Positions 1 through 12,500 of a DNA stretch of 44,076 nucleotides are shown piece by piece; positions within the stretch are counted from its first letter, which is position 1, and each line of letters starts with the position of its first letter. This DNA is from Chytridium lagenaria (Eukaryota; Chytridiomycota; Chytridiomycetes; Chytridiales; Chytridiaceae), in assembly GCA_025449115.1 (NCBI GenBank), contig JAHLKC010000212.1:1-44076 (forward strand), in the 5' to 3' direction. The notes under the pieces are model-generated. The model ran no database searches. It worked only from the letters and a program-made list of their open reading frames with translations, and was not told the origin of the DNA. Made by a program: the position numbers and the translations under genes.

Positions 1-856
1 GAGGGTTCAACGCCGCATTGACAGCGAGCTGTATACATTCATTAAAAAAAAGCATGTGATATGAAAAACTTACTTTCATCAACACCCTCCCCCTCATCTC
101 CTCCCACGTCCCCAACACCTCCACATTCAACCCCTTCAACCTCTTCATCATCTCCAAAACCCCATCCACCCTCTCCCCAGATCGAAGTGGCGCAAACACA
201 CACCCCCCGATCCCAACATGTCTCACCTCATCCCCATCCCTCATCACCCCATGCGTCGTAGACCCCACCACCAAATTCGGGATCCGTCCCCCCCATCCCC
301 GCCATACCGAACATACCGCCCCGCATCCCAATCATCAGGTGCCAAAACCCGGATCACCCGTTCCATCACCGCCATCAAACCATTCTGAATCGGAACCATC
401 ACGGTGGACGGATGGAGACGTGGAAGGTGTGGGGTGAGCGCTGTGAGCGTCGTGTTGGCTTTGGTGGTCACGAGGAGGACGTCGATGGGATTTGTTGGGG
501 AGGTGTCGGTGTCAAAGGTTGTGGTGGTGGTTTGGGATGGGGTGTGGAGGGTGAGGGTTTGGGTTGGGGTTTTCGGGGGGTGGCGGTGGATGAGGGTGAC
601 TCTTGAGGTTGCGGATGTGATGCGCAAAGAGGAGGCCTGTGGAGGGGGTGAGTTGGGGTTGGAAATTGGGGGTTTACCGATCGCTCCTGCGCCTCTGTGA
701 GGAGAGAAAAGCGAGGGGGTTAGTGTGGCATCGTAACGGGGATAGAGAGAAAGGCAAGCAGGGAGAGTGTGTTTAATGAATGTTGATCAGGAGGTGTGTT
801 GATGGTGGGTGGAAGACTTACAGAATGTGCACACGAGGAGGAGTCCAAGGTATCAT
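1..856 (-). CDS. PAN5: 2-dehydropantoate 2-reductase (ketopantoate reductase), 3' end cut by window edge
   Basis: The product would reduce ketopantoate to pantoate with NADPH, a step of pantothenate and CoA synthesis. Exons read on the minus strand are 856-822, 694-678, 636-74 and 28-1, all with GT..AG introns. The first exons join to give HILGAGAIG, the GxGxxG dinucleotide-binding motif of the PanE/ApbA family. The core follows with PIDVLLVTTKA and a QNG motif, then TTHG and HVGIG, and the last visible exon begins KLAVNAALNP, matching the family's conserved KxxxNxxxN helix with the catalytic lysine. About three single-base frame breaks lie in the third exon (near 600, 320 and 265). I treat them as sequence errors because the motifs on both sides are intact. 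The C-terminus lies off the left edge. The family is clear; orthology to yeast Pan5 is inferred. Confidence 0.82.
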
Positions 857-1717
857 TTTCAAAACATGAAATAATGTCAATGCCAATTCCTAACATCATC
901 AAAGCTAAGGAAAGAAATAGTTTTAAATAAAGATCTTTCCAATATTAAAAAGGGTAAAAGAAGTATTGAAAAGGTAAAACCATCTCATCGCGTTTACGTG
1001 GTGAAGCTAATAACATACACTAGTACGGACTTATCTTCCTGATAACCCACCTTTCCTTATCCAGAAAATGACGCGAGGAGAGAGATACATCTCACGTCAA
1101 ATCATAAGAGCATTTTAACCTTTTTATTTCATAGAAACAAAAAACCGCAGAGATCGCATGCTCAACCAACACAAGTCTTCCATCAACGTCTTCAGCCAGG
1201 AAAAAAAAAAAAAAAAAAAAAAAAAAAGACAAAAACAAAAACTGAATTACCCCAACAACGTTTTCTTACAACACCATGAGCTTTAGGACACGTCCCCCAA
1301 TTAGCCATTTCATCCCCGAAACTTCTGCATGGCAAAAAGGCATCACTTGCTTTTTTCAGAGTTAGTGTTTAACACAACCTTTTTTAAATCGCTTTTATTA
1401 ACGACTGTTGAAGGGTACCCCCAATGTGTATTATACGATGAACTAATGGCTTGCGATGGCATTGGGTGAATAAAAAAGGCATACCAAAAGAGGGAGGCAA
1501 AAACTAAATAGGGAAAATAAGATCAAAAACAAAAAGGTTCACGCGACTCCCAGAATTTACTTTTATTTCAACAATAAATATCGAAAAAAGAAAAAAAAAC
1601 GCTATCCACCACCTCCTCCCCAAAACGCCGTTCGAATTAAAAACAAAAACAAAAGCAATGACCCCCCACCCCCCCCCCCCCCCCCCCCCCTTCAACAAAA
1701 AGAAAACAACCCCGCGA
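857..1717. other. intergenic stretch with homopolymer tracts
   Basis: No gene was found between ketopantoate reductase and the 3' end of LAS1. It holds an A tract of about 27 bases (from 1201) and a C tract of about 22 bases ending at 1690. The rest is AT-rich sequence without coding structure. It would contain the ketopantoate reductase promoter and the LAS1 3' UTR. Confidence 0.6.
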
Positions 1718-4294
1718 TCACATCAATTTCACCTTCCGCATCACCTCTTCCACCTCCTCCTGACTCAAACTTGAGAATTTATGTCCTTGATACAGGTACA
1801 ACGCCGGCGTAGGTTCATCATCCTCTATAGTATACTCCGGCGTCGACGGTTCAGGCGTGTCAGGCGGCGGTGCACGCGTTCCATTCCTATCAACATCATC
1901 GCCTACATCAACAGCCACTTGATCCTTTGACAAAGGCTGCAAAACACCAGCTACCCAAAAAAAAACAAAAATAAAAAATGAAAGAAAAGTTGTTAAACCG
2001 CGTCCAAAAAAAAAACACGAAAACAAAAAAAAGGGAATATCTCACCTTGCCGCAGCATCCTTGCAAGCGTGACCGCATCCTCATCTAAATCTAACGGTAA
2101 CGCCAAATCCGGCACCCCAATCCCAGCACGCATCCAAGTGGAGCTCTTCTCCAATCCATATGCGACGCAACCTTCCAAGGCCCCTTTACCGTCCCTCCCT
2201 CCACATCGTCACCATTCTCCATCTCAACATCCTCCATGGCAGTTTCAGCTTCAACGGACTCGCCAGCATCGCCAGATCGCACCAGACGTTGAGCGTGCTC
2301 GATTCGGTCGTAGAGGAGTTTTAATTCGTTGGCCATGTCGTCGACGGTGGGGATGGGGGATGGGGATCGGTGTCGCTCGTTTGCATGGCGTTGGGTCGGT
2401 GGGTTCTGGGTTGGGTGTGGCGGTCTTTGATGTGGCGGGGTAAGGTTTACTTAGAATGCAAGAGCGGAAACATACCGATTCAAAAGTTGCAAGCGATTTC
2501 ATGTAGTTTAACATTGGGGCATAGGATTCCTTGTCTCGTCCTTCTTTCTCTAATATTCGAAGAACGAGTTGATGGGTGCTAATATGACAACGACGTAAAA
2601 AAGTATGCTCGATTAGTCAAATGCACGTAAAAAACAAAAAATCTATAACTTGGTAAAGAACTTACAATCGATTTGGGTTTCGTAGGCATGCATCCTCCAA
2701 AGATTGAAGCAAAGCAGTTCGTGAGTCTTGATTTTTAATATGAAATACTTGCACCAAGCAGCTAAAGACAAAGATAGCACGGAGTCAGATTTAATAAAAG
2801 AAAAGTAACTACAAGCCAATTCAAAAATTAAAAAACCGCATACCAAGACTGCTCATATATCTGATAGGGGGAATAGCATCCGGGTCGGTCGGCTCAACAT
2901 CATCCACTACAGAATATGCAAAATTTAAATATACTGGTCTAGTCAAGCCAAAACAATCCCACAATACCTGAAGGTTCCGACAACATATTAATGATTGCAA
3001 GCAAAAATTCCTCCAAAAATCCCTGCCATTGCTGATCAAACCAGTCTATGGCTCTGCTCCACCAAGCAGCGCGTCCTTCGTTAACATTTAGTGACGGGTA
3101 TGATGACTGCAACCTATATAAATATGAGCTCAAACGTCAGTTTTGTAAAAAATAGAGAGATAGACGCTGAGACGTATACGTACAGTTTGCTGGAGGGGAT
3201 AAGATATCCAGGTTCGAGGAGAGTAGGGATTAGGAAATCGCGGTAGCTGTCGGCAAGAATGAACGATGTAAGGTCTGCGAGGATTTTAAGGCCTTCTTGA
3301 GACTTTGGATCTGAAATAAAGACGAAAGAATGGCAGTCAAAGATCATGAGCAATAACTAATAATCATTGGTGTTAAACCATACCAGCGTTTTTTTTTGAT
3401 TTGGCAAAGGTTTCTTGGTAAGCGCTTAGTAGACTCTTGACTTCGGTGAATGTGTCTTTCATGTAGAGTTGTTGTTGCATCCAGTAGTTGTCGTGAAGCC
3501 ACTGCAGCGCCTAAAAGATAAATAAGTTTCTTCGCCTAGATTATCGACAAAAAACATTCATGGCAAGCGACCAAAGATCACAATAAGTATCAACTTAAGA
3601 AGAGGACTTCCAAGTAAAACCATCATAATCATAATTACCTGATTACACCCTGACCTCAGCACCGCAATGGTCGGCAAATGGTCATGCGTTCCCGCATGTC
3701 TCAAATCCACAAACCAAGCCGGAAGTCCCAAAGATTCTGCCACAGACACCACTGATGCAGCGAAAACACCCTTTTGGGCGGGATCAACCATTCCATTCAC
3801 GAACCTAGACTCTGTGTCAATGGCAGCTTCATACTTGCATGAATTTTACCTGATAAACACCATGGTATACATCAGACGAATCTCATGCTCAGATATCCCC
3901 GATGGGATGGATCCGCCTAGACCGTCCCTAAGCCAAACCTCAACGAAAGCTGCTGTCGAGTCCACAGCGAGGGGCAGTTTACCACGGCTGCTCCATGCTT
4001 TCACCTACTCCAAAGATAAACGTCAATGCCATAAGCTTATCATTGTACATAGTGATGAAGATAATGATAAGAATGTAAGGGATCCGTCAAAGATGGATTG
4101 CTTTATGCCAAACCCTTTGCCACGTCTCCACCAACAAATCGGGGCTTATTAAGCTCAAAATCGGACGATTTCCTTACCCTCTTCACCCCAATCAATCGCT
4201 GCATAGGATCCGGACTGAACAACCACGCAAACATCTGGGACCACTCTTCCGGCGTTGTCCATGGCACGACTCGCGGCAGCCTGAAGAACCCCAT
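1718..4294 (-). CDS. LAS1: Las1 family pre-rRNA (ITS2) endoribonuclease
   Basis: Las1 is the HEPN nuclease that, with the Grc3 kinase, cleaves ITS2 during 60S ribosome maturation in the nucleolus. The start at 4294 gives RLPRVVPW near the N-terminus, the usual opening of the family. Exons I can trace are 4294-4178, 4004-3850, 3804-3639, 3510-3384, 3310-3184, 3113-2968, 2906-2844, 2761-2666, 2578-2476 and two more down to the stop at 1718. Exon 2 contains LPLAVDSTA and exon 3 contains the catalytic HEPN signature LRHAGTH (R-x4-H). Reading phases agree at the first seven junctions. Single-base breaks appear in the exon at 2761-2666 and near 2185, where a conserved-looking frame resumes. The C-terminus is acidic and low-complexity. 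The gene lies only 70 bp downstream of the TPR gene on the same strand. Confidence 0.9.
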
Positions 4295-4364
4295 CCCATG
4301 CAAAGATGAAAAGGACAAGTTTTTCCAACAATTTCTCTTAAAAAAAAAGAGGCCAAACATATGT

Positions 4365-5674
4365 TTACGCTTTCGTCTCCTTGCTGCGCTCAAACATGCC
4401 AGCCCATTCCTTCTTCTGCTTCTGATCGTATTCTTGGCGAATCGACTTGATTTTTTGAAGTTCGGCTCGAATGTTGGGATCTTTGGGTTCAATCTCCATA
4501 GCCTTTTTAAGATCGGCTTCGGCGCGGTCGATGTTCTTTAGTTCGAGGTTTGCCTTACCTCTCCGGAAGAGAGCCTGTAGAAGTGTTCATTTTTGCGGAC
4601 AACAGTTAAGAAATATTAAATGAGAAAATGAGATAGAGATTTAAAATGATGAGGAAGCGTTTCGTATCAAAAGCAAAGGTCTGCTTTTAAGCATTCATCC
4701 TTATCGGTTTTATAATCAAATGCGGAGAGGAGCAGTGTTTGCATAGAAGAACATTTACTTTACCTTGGCGTTGGAGTACTTTGCAAACGCTGTCACAGGC
4801 CTTAATTGCCTTCTCCCAGTTTCCAGCTTTCAGGTGGCATGCAGCCATATTCGTGTGGCAGGTATTAATAGTCTAAGTGAAGAAGCTTAAAAGTTAACAA
4901 GTGCCATGATAATGACGAATTCGAAGTCACGGGATCCCCACATCCACTCCAAACTAAAGACCATAAGAAATGACCATACCGCTTTGATTTCATTTTTCAA
5001 ACTCTCCTCCAAGTCCTGCTGTCCGCCTACAAACGACTTCAAGTGCCCGTTGTCAAGACCCTTGAGGTACAGAATGGCCTATTGACATGACATTACGTTA
5101 GTATCGTCATAAAGTAGAGGTCGAAAAGTTCGAATAGCATACGAGATTCCTTACGTTGTAGTAATGCCTTATTGCCAGCGGAAGTTCACCCTTCTTGAAC
5201 GCCTCGTTGCCAAGGTCCTTCTCAGTCTTTCCCTACCATCGCATGGGCAATGTCAGCAGTGTATGTTGCCATTGTGAGCACGAATCTTAAAGAGAGCTTT
5301 CTGTAGGATCACTGCAGCATAACGGGATGTACGGTACGGAATATATAGCGAGTCCAAATGTCCGACCATCATCGTCCTTACCCTTCTCAACCTTTTCCAA
5401 CGTCGTCAGAGGTGCTGTTCCCGTCATGGCTTCAGTATTTATTTGTTCGAAATTTGTATTCCACAGGTTTCCAAAAGACAAGCGCTTACCAGTCCTTGCG
5501 CACAGACCGAAAGAAAGAACCACTCTGCTCAGAGTGACTTGATTCGGGTGATGGGCCACATTTCTTCTCCATCTCTGCGCTTACACTGATAGCCGCAGAG
5601 CCATACAAGAGCTCTCCCGTTTCTCCTTCATTCTCCTGCTGTTCGGATCCGTCGGACACCTGTCGAAAAGCCAT
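4365..5674 (-). CDS. TPR protein, TTC9/co-chaperone-like
   Basis: This is a tetratricopeptide repeat protein, probably binding an Hsp90/Hsp70 tail or a similar short peptide. After an acidic, Ser/Glu-rich N-terminal exon (5674-5490), later exons give GNEAFKKGELPLAIRHYYN, a stretch with LYLKGLD, then NMAACHLKAGNWEKAI, and finally ALFRRGKANLELKN and LKKAMEIEPKDP. That is three TPR units followed by a charged helix ending in FERSKETKA. The LYLKGLD segment in the first TPR resembles TTC9 proteins more than FKBP or Cyp40. No prolyl isomerase domain precedes the TPRs. The first ATG (5674) overlaps the start codon of RMI2 on the other strand; a start at the downstream in-frame Met near 5573 is possible. 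About six short introns are visible. Confidence 0.75.
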
Positions 5675-6346
5675 GTCAATACATAAAGGACCTATCAAGT
5701 TCTTTGTTGATCAATTGTTCCAGAGCGAACAGTTTGATGTGCCGACGTTGTTCTACAAGTTTGCAGGTAGGGACTTTACAAGGATATGGGTGATGGTGAG
5801 AGCAAGACTACTCATTTTCGTTGATCCCTTTTTCGTTGTTGCTTTTTTCGTTGCGATGCGCATTTCTGAAAGAAAGTTCGCTAATTTATTGCTGGTTTAC
5901 CTTAATTTTGCATAGGGAATCGTCGTTCAAGTAAACGATGACGCTTTTTTACCTTGATGACTCTACCGGCACCGTTCGCGTCGAAAACGTACCAACGGCA
6001 TTCCACGTCCAACCAAGTAAAACACAGCTCTCCTACCTCAATAGCTTCCTCATTGATCCTTAACGTTTCCATATCTAACTTCAATAAAGCCCAGCAACTC
6101 GTTGTCATCGGCATCCTCAGATACGACGAAATTATCGGCATGATGACCATCAAAGCGGAAAAAATCATTGACAAAAGCTCCGACCCTCAAGCAACAACTT
6201 TATGGTTTATGGAAGTCATGCACATTCATCGTAATGGTAAGTGAAAGCCTTCAACATCTGCAAATAAACTTAACTCTTTGATAGTATACCTTACCGACCG
6301 AACCATTACTTTTGATCTAATGAACAGGGCAGCCGCTCAAGGCTAG
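5673..6346 (+). CDS. RMI2: RMI2-like OB-fold subunit of the BLM/Sgs1-Top3-RMI complex
   Basis: RMI2 is a small OB-fold protein that stabilises the dissolvasome acting on double Holliday junctions. Exons are 5673-5795, 5916-6016, 6090-6236 and 6285-6346. Their sum is 433 bp, or 432 if one T in the T6 run at 5945-5950 is removed, giving 143 residues, close to human RMI2 at about 147. The product reads KFFVDQL near the N-terminus, then IWVMGIVVQV, the OB strand YLDDSTGTVRVEN, LVVIGILRYDE, and LWFMEVMHIHRN, matching the order of elements in RMI2 (WMQGxVV, DPSG, VMVMGV, WELEVEDLHR). Homology is read by eye from these motifs. The single extra T is one of many homopolymer breaks in the window. The start codon overlaps the start of the TPR gene on the opposite strand. 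Confidence 0.72.
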
Positions 6347-6425
6347 TTTTGCGGGGTGTTTTTGAGTTCGTATTTTAAGGAATGAACAGGGCCGCCGCTC
6401 CAGGCCAGTTTTGTGGGGGGTTATG
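6321..6425 (+). repeat. imperfect tandem duplication of the RMI2 3' end
   Basis: About 42 bp starting TGAACAGGGC at 6321, which includes the last RMI2 codons and stop, recurs at about 6383 with a few substitutions and a GGG-rich tail. The spacing is about 62 bp. The second copy lacks the stop codon (CAGGCTAG becomes CAGGCCAG). Confidence 0.65.
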
Positions 6426-6926
6426 TTTTGACGTTGTATAAAGGCTAGAAAATATTATTACAGAGTGGTGGCGTTTTCGATAATAGACATTGCAACAGTA
6501 CGCCATGCCATGACAACCGTGGCTGAAAGGCGGTGCGAAGAAGCGAGAGATAAAGATCTACATAAGGTGGAGAGAACAAAGATAAAAAAAAGGAAAAGTG
6601 TAGCAAAAACATAAATCAATGATTCTCGAAAGGAAGTTAGGAAGTAACTGACTAAGGATAGAGACGACAAAAAGATACAGATTGAGGGTTTGAAAGTAAG
6701 AACACGTCTCGCGATCGGAGAAAGGTTTGTTTAGGTATTGCACAGTGTTCTATCATGGAGGAGGGAAAGAAAAAGATATGCGTACGAAAAGGAATTGGGA
6801 AATACATAGAAACACCAATATCATCGAAAATGAAGTGCATTCTTTCTGGGCTCGGCACACAAAGCCCACCCTCGTCAACGTCATAAAGAAAAAACACAAA
6901 AGTAAGAGAAAGAAGTAAGGAAACCT
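6347..6926. other. convergent intergenic region
   Basis: This lies between the 3' ends of RMI2 (+) and the first NDT80-like gene (-). Apart from the duplicated segment at its left edge I see no coding structure. Open frames here are short and have no recognisable motif. Confidence 0.5.
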
Positions 6927-9591
6927 TTACACAAGGTATTCCATGATAGATCCTCCCTCCACCATATTTCCCCAAGCATCCCTCGTTTCCATCTCCACGG
7001 GTTCACCAGTCCCCGACTCCTTTAAACCCTTGGCAACACCACTCATCACCCAGTTCGAACCAGGGCTTCCGGATGGCACACTACACGCGCTGGACGTCTC
7101 TGAACACATGTCCGTAGCGACGAATTCTGATTCGATGACGTTTGTGAAGAGACATGTGGTTGGAGAGGATGGGGTGAGGTAGGGGGATGTGGAGGAGGTG
7201 AAGCTTAGTAGAGGTGTTGGGCAGGATGTTGGTGAAAAGAGACAAGAGGAAGAGGAGGAGGAGGAGGATATGATGGAGGAGGAGGAGGTGCGACGGTCGA
7301 GGTGGTGGTAGGGATGAGCGAGTTGATCGGTTTCAGTGTGAAGGTCGCGGGTGTCGGTAGGGAGGAGGGGTGCTGACATTATGGATGCGGGCGTTAAGTG
7401 GTGGGATTCGGATTGTATTGGGGCTGAGAAAAGCCGTATCGTCGTCTCCATGATGGGAAGGGCCTTGCATGATGTATTGATTAACGGGGTTATGGAATGG
7501 GGTATGTGAGAAGGCGAGAGATGGAGTGGCTTCTTGGGCATCGAGGACCATCATATTTGGCTGATGGGAAGGAACGAATTGAACGTGTTGTGGGTGTTGA
7601 AGGTGGTAAATGGATTGATTTGAGTTGGTGTTGAGAGATTCGGCGGGTTGGAAGGCGGGTGGCATATAGGACGGTGCATGAAGGTAGTTGATTGAGTTGT
7701 CTCCGCTGACGAGGAGGACAGAATTCGGGGATCCGTCCGAGCTCGAAGGCGGAACACTGTAGAGCACGCCCGAAGGACCCATTAGGTGGCCAAGTTGGGG
7801 ATGTTCTAGGGATTGGTTCAGCTTATAGTCTGTTTGGGATAATGGAGTGGCGTGGAGATTGTGGGAAACCAGGAAGGGTTGTTGAGCACCCGCCGGAGTG
7901 TAGAAGAAAGAATCGGAATGTGGTTGGACAGGAGGACTGAATGTGAATGTGGGATGATTCGGAAACCCGACGGAATACGTCCCGGGAGGAGGATGAAAGG
8001 CGGATGTTGCACTCGTCGATGTAAGGTCCATTGGCTCACTTTTACATTCCATGGGAATGTTGAGCAAAAGAGGTGGGGCCAAACTTGCTTTTGCCTTGTT
8101 CGGCTTTCTAACTGTCGCCTTTTTGGTCAAGGTCTTGACACGCGCAATCTTCTCTCCTTTGACAGATTTCTTGCTATTGGCCTTTGATTTTGGTGAAACC
8201 GAGGCTGGCAACCGCGAATACGGACCTGCTACGTGTCCCTCTCGTAGTAGCTTGGTGATTTGCTCCGAACGGTGATACGAGAGGAATGGAGTTGACACAA
8301 CTCGGCGGTCGTTCCATCCGAAAGAGTGACCATGAGCGACACTTGGAGTTGATTAAAAATTCCATCTCTCCTGTCAGAGGCCTTTGGGTTCGTCGAAGAC
8401 TTGAATTGAAGACGATCGTACACAACGACGGCTACAGGGGCGGGAGGGGGAGCCTCGATCAACGTATCAGCGGACGACGTGCTTGAACTGGGTGCCGATA
8501 ATTTCGACGCACAAAGATATGGAGAATCGGTTCTCCCCATGCTTGAGGATGAATAGGATGAAGATGCAGACAAATGGCAAATGACTGGTGCGAAGAGATC
8601 ACCACCTGGCAAAGCAGGATGAGGCAAAGGTTTTGTTTTTGGGCCCTTATCTCTCTTTGCCGTGTGCATCACAAGCTTCACCTCAGACTGAGTCAGATTC
8701 TTGTCCTGCCCAGAGTGAATTTGGTAACCCTTGAGGGCAATGAAGTAGTCCTTGATCATAAGTATCCTCCCGTCGTCGTGTCGTAACATTGCAGGCGGCA
8801 TCTTAAATACTTCCTGATTATGATCATTAAACGCGTCAAACGCGCAAGACACTGAGATGTAGTTTCGCCTGTAGCACGTCCACTCTCCGTTCGCAAAGAA
8901 GAAGCCAGCGTTGCCAATTGACTTGAGTCGAAAGTGAAACCTAAAGAGGCAGTGTGAGGATAGAAGCAAGCAACTGAAGGGGTAAGGTGCGAAACATTAA
9001 AAAGCCATTCTGGGCCTCAGCCCATCTGGTTTGACCAACAGGATAAATAAATGGGCAAATTTTCCGAGCCCATTCACAAATGCAAAGCAAGGATGCTGAA
9101 GCAATACATGCGGCGCAGGGATGAGAATTGATAACCATGAAATGCGGGGCTGGAGATGAGGAGATGCCAGAGGACAGATGATACTTACTGTGTTGAATTG
9201 TCCTTTGCGACGACTTGGACACCGACAGATGGCATAGAGTTGGAAGTTCTGCAGTGGCCGTAAGGGGTGGAATGTGTTGTAAAATCCGAAGAATGAAAGC
9301 CAAACCAACAGAAGATGACAAAAGCAGGTGAGAGAGAAGGGTTAGAACACGTTCAGTTGGAAGAGTTTCGTTGCATCAAGAAAAGTTGTGGGAGATAAAT
9401 TAACGCACACGAGAAATAAAAGGTTCTTACCCAAAGAGAGGGTGAGAAGGAGCTTCCACCGAGTCGTGCATCCCGCGACGCCGCGATATTTTGAGACTCT
9501 TAGACTTTATGGAAGAAACGACGTCGTCATCAATGCTGTCCTCAATTTCATCCTCCTCGTAGTCTTCTGAGTCTGAGCATGTTGACGACAT
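6927..9591 (-). CDS. NDT80/PhoG-like DNA-binding transcription factor, copy 1
   Basis: This is a nuclear factor of the Ndt80 family (Ig-fold DNA-binding domain, as in yeast Ndt80, NIT/VIB-1 and MYRF). The N-terminus from the ATG at 9591 is a very acidic Ser/Asp/Glu stretch. Next comes FYNTFHPL and, after an intron, GEWTCYRRNYISVSCAF, the hallmark YRRNYF segment. LVMHTAKRDKGP, YDRLQFKSST and ITVRSKSPSYYE complete the domain. The C-terminal half is a long Pro/Ser/His/Gln-rich region typical of activation domains. A basic Lys/Arg patch follows the domain near 8130-8190 and could be a nuclear localisation signal. The frame changes near 7440, where one Ser-rich frame stops looking natural and another continues to the stop at 6927. 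An upstream ATG at 9776 in another frame could extend the protein if a frame break near 9600 is an error. Confidence 0.82.
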
Positions 9592-12500
9592 CTTTCTCGC
9601 GGGATGGTCTGTGTTTGAGGCAGCACAGGTGCCGCCCTGGCGTCTGAACCCATTGAGACGCTCGAAATTGACGCCAGTGGTGTTAATGGTAATGAGGCCC
9701 GTTCCAGTATGTCCTTGACAGGGTCAACAGGAGTTGACGCTGTTGCGGCGATGGCGGTTGGTGGTGATGGTTGCATCAATTGTTTGAGATGGACAACTAA
9801 CACTAAAATGATTATAATATTTATAGGTTTGACGGATGAAGGGGGGGAGTGGGACAGGAAGATGAAGGATGCGCAAGTTTTTTAAAAGTTGAAGGGGGGA
9901 GGTTTGATGGTGTTATATGAGCAGCAACAGCACCCAAAGGTAGAAAGGAAGAAGAGCGGGAGAGGGAGTTGAGAGGATAGAATTACAGGGATGCCTGTTT
10001 TTACCTTTTCCTTTCTTTTTTTTTTGCTCATTCTCTTATATATGTATTTCGCTGTTTTCAATTTTTATAAAAAAACAAGAACAAAAAAACTATTCCCATT
10101 AAAGCACTGAAATCTGGATAAGATAAAATCATGTCTCATGGAATATTCCCTTAGCTTTTTCATAATTAATTATATTGGATTGCGTAAGTTTTAAAGGGGG
10201 TTGGCATTTTCAAAATGTCTGTTTGCTTGAACTAAAAATTCCATTTGGTACATATTATTGTAGTTTTTAAAGTTCTTTCGGTGTTGTGTAAAGAGGCCAT
10301 GGAGCTCCATCACACAAACAGGGAACCCCCCTTTTGTATCTACAAGCTTGTGGCCCAAAACACTTTTTTTTTTTTTTCTTTTTTCTTCCTTTTGTGAAGG
10401 CAATGGAAGGAAGAAAGAAGGCCCACGATCCAGTTTTAAAGTTTTTTTGTTCCCTTCGATCTGAATGTGACTCCTTTTTTTACTCTTTGTTGAACAATCC
10501 CAATTCCAAACGGCTGGTTGGATGGCTGGACTTGGCTAGACTTGGGTACACATTTTTGTACTTGTCAAATTAACTGTTTTCCTGTCAAAAAAACAAAAAT
10601 AAAATATTCGTAAAGAAAATTTTATGTCCAACAAGCCCCGTGGAGGTCCATTGGCTGTTGGGCCCGAGCAGGCTGGCTAAACAGGCTGGCTGGCTGGCTT
10701 ACAAGTGTTGAGTGTTGAGGTGTATCACCGATGGAAGGTGTGAGGTGCCGCCCTCATCCTCCTCTCTCTCCCTTTGACAGGTGCTTTAGTTGTAAAAAAA
10801 GGAAAAAGAGGCCATGAGGATGTGTACACTTTCTTGTTCAGGACATCTCCCCGGAGCGCTACACAGTCTTGTAAACTGCCAACCCTTCTCTCGCAATAAT
10901 AAAAATTATATTCAAGAGAGAAGTGCTTGTACACAACGACGACGTAATCATATTTATTATTATAACCGTTTGATGTTATGGTTTACCTAATAAATAATAA
11001 ATATAAAATGTTTTTTACTTATTTACAAAAGTATACGCATTTCGTCATTATAAAAATCATTGAATAATTTTCGAAACCTGTGGAAAATGTTGTTCTTTTA
11101 TCTTTGGGTGTCTACCTAATATCTGATGAAAGGACACACTATTAGATGCTAGCCAAGAAAGGTACAAAATTATGCCAACCACCTCAGGTTTGGGAGTCAC
11201 TCGAAACCTGTAGGCTGTAAAGAATACGTTGTAGAGTTCTTTACCTTGAATCGCTGATGAAGGGGAACAAAAGATCTCACCTTCGTTTGTTTTTTTCTCT
11301 TATATTCTTTGCAAGGTTGTAACTTGCAAGTGACCAAGTCAAATTCTTTTCCCTCTTTCCTCCTCTCCTTCTCTGGTCCCCTCTTCCTCTTCAAAGTCCT
11401 CCCGCCCTTTTGTAAGCACTTCTTAAACTTTTTGCAATAATAATCTTTTAATCTTTTTAAAGGCTTTTTCTAGCCAGGAATGGCTTGGTAGTAGGAGGGC
11501 CCTTGTGTAAGTTAAATTTAAGGGGGCACACTACCTTACTTTAAACACCTTTGGGTACTAGGGCCACGGGGGCCGGAACGCATGTCCGATATTTTAACAC
11601 CACAAGTTCGCAACTTATTGTACCAACAGGCAAGGATCCTGTTGTGTAAAGCATTAAAAAATAAAGCCCAAATATATTTTATTATTATTTAAATAAATAT
11701 TTAACAACAACTTATGCACAAATTTAAGGGCACCACTTCTGTAGGAGACACACACAGAAAGAAATGATGAAGTAGTTATAAATATGTCGTATTAGGTGAT
11801 TGCCATTTGCAAAACAAACACTTGATGCACAAAGTCAAATGAATCTCATGCGGACCACAAAGCCCGCAAACAGCCATCGCGTATCTTTTATCCGTGCAAA
11901 TTGATAACTAAATGACTCTTACTTTGCAACAAAAACCGGGGGGTTCCTCCCAGGCTCCTCCTGCCATAAACCCCTTGTCTATACAGGACGGCGCGTAGCC
12001 TGTCAACCTACACAGCTATTGCAATAATCTGCACACGCACACATAGAGCGTAGTTTTTTAAACGACTCTATAATTGGACATTAGACGCGGATCAAAGATT
12101 CTTGAGGTAGAGATCAGCCTATATTTGGTCTTTAGCTAATTGTAAGGCGGCAACTCAATGTGTTGAAGATGACCTAGCCCTTTTACGAGAATACATATGT
12201 TAGGCTTCGCACAAGAATCTCAGAAGTGTTGATACATATAATCCATTCTGCAGCTCGCACTCGGGGTCACCTTAGGTTTAAAAGGCTACACGTTACGGCC
12301 GGAACATCCTTTGCAGAATCATCTGAATCATGCTACTTCGTTGTGCCCGTTCTAGGCCCTTTCTGATGTGTACGCGCTTCTGTTGTTTGTTTCACACGAA
12401 TATAGAGGCATCTTGAGATAGGATCAATGAGTAGAGGCTGCAGACAATGTATTGACAGTTTGAAACTAAAGTGTGAAACATCTTTCCGTCAGCTCCTTGC

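Noticed and set aside
404..700. Val/Gly/Trp-rich ORFs on the + strand
   Set aside because: They are antisense to the ketopantoate reductase exons, whose motifs and splice sites are clear.
3667..4541. Two + strand ORFs of 147-161 codons
   Set aside because: They lie opposite LAS1 exons and the last TPR-gene exon; no motif on the + strand.
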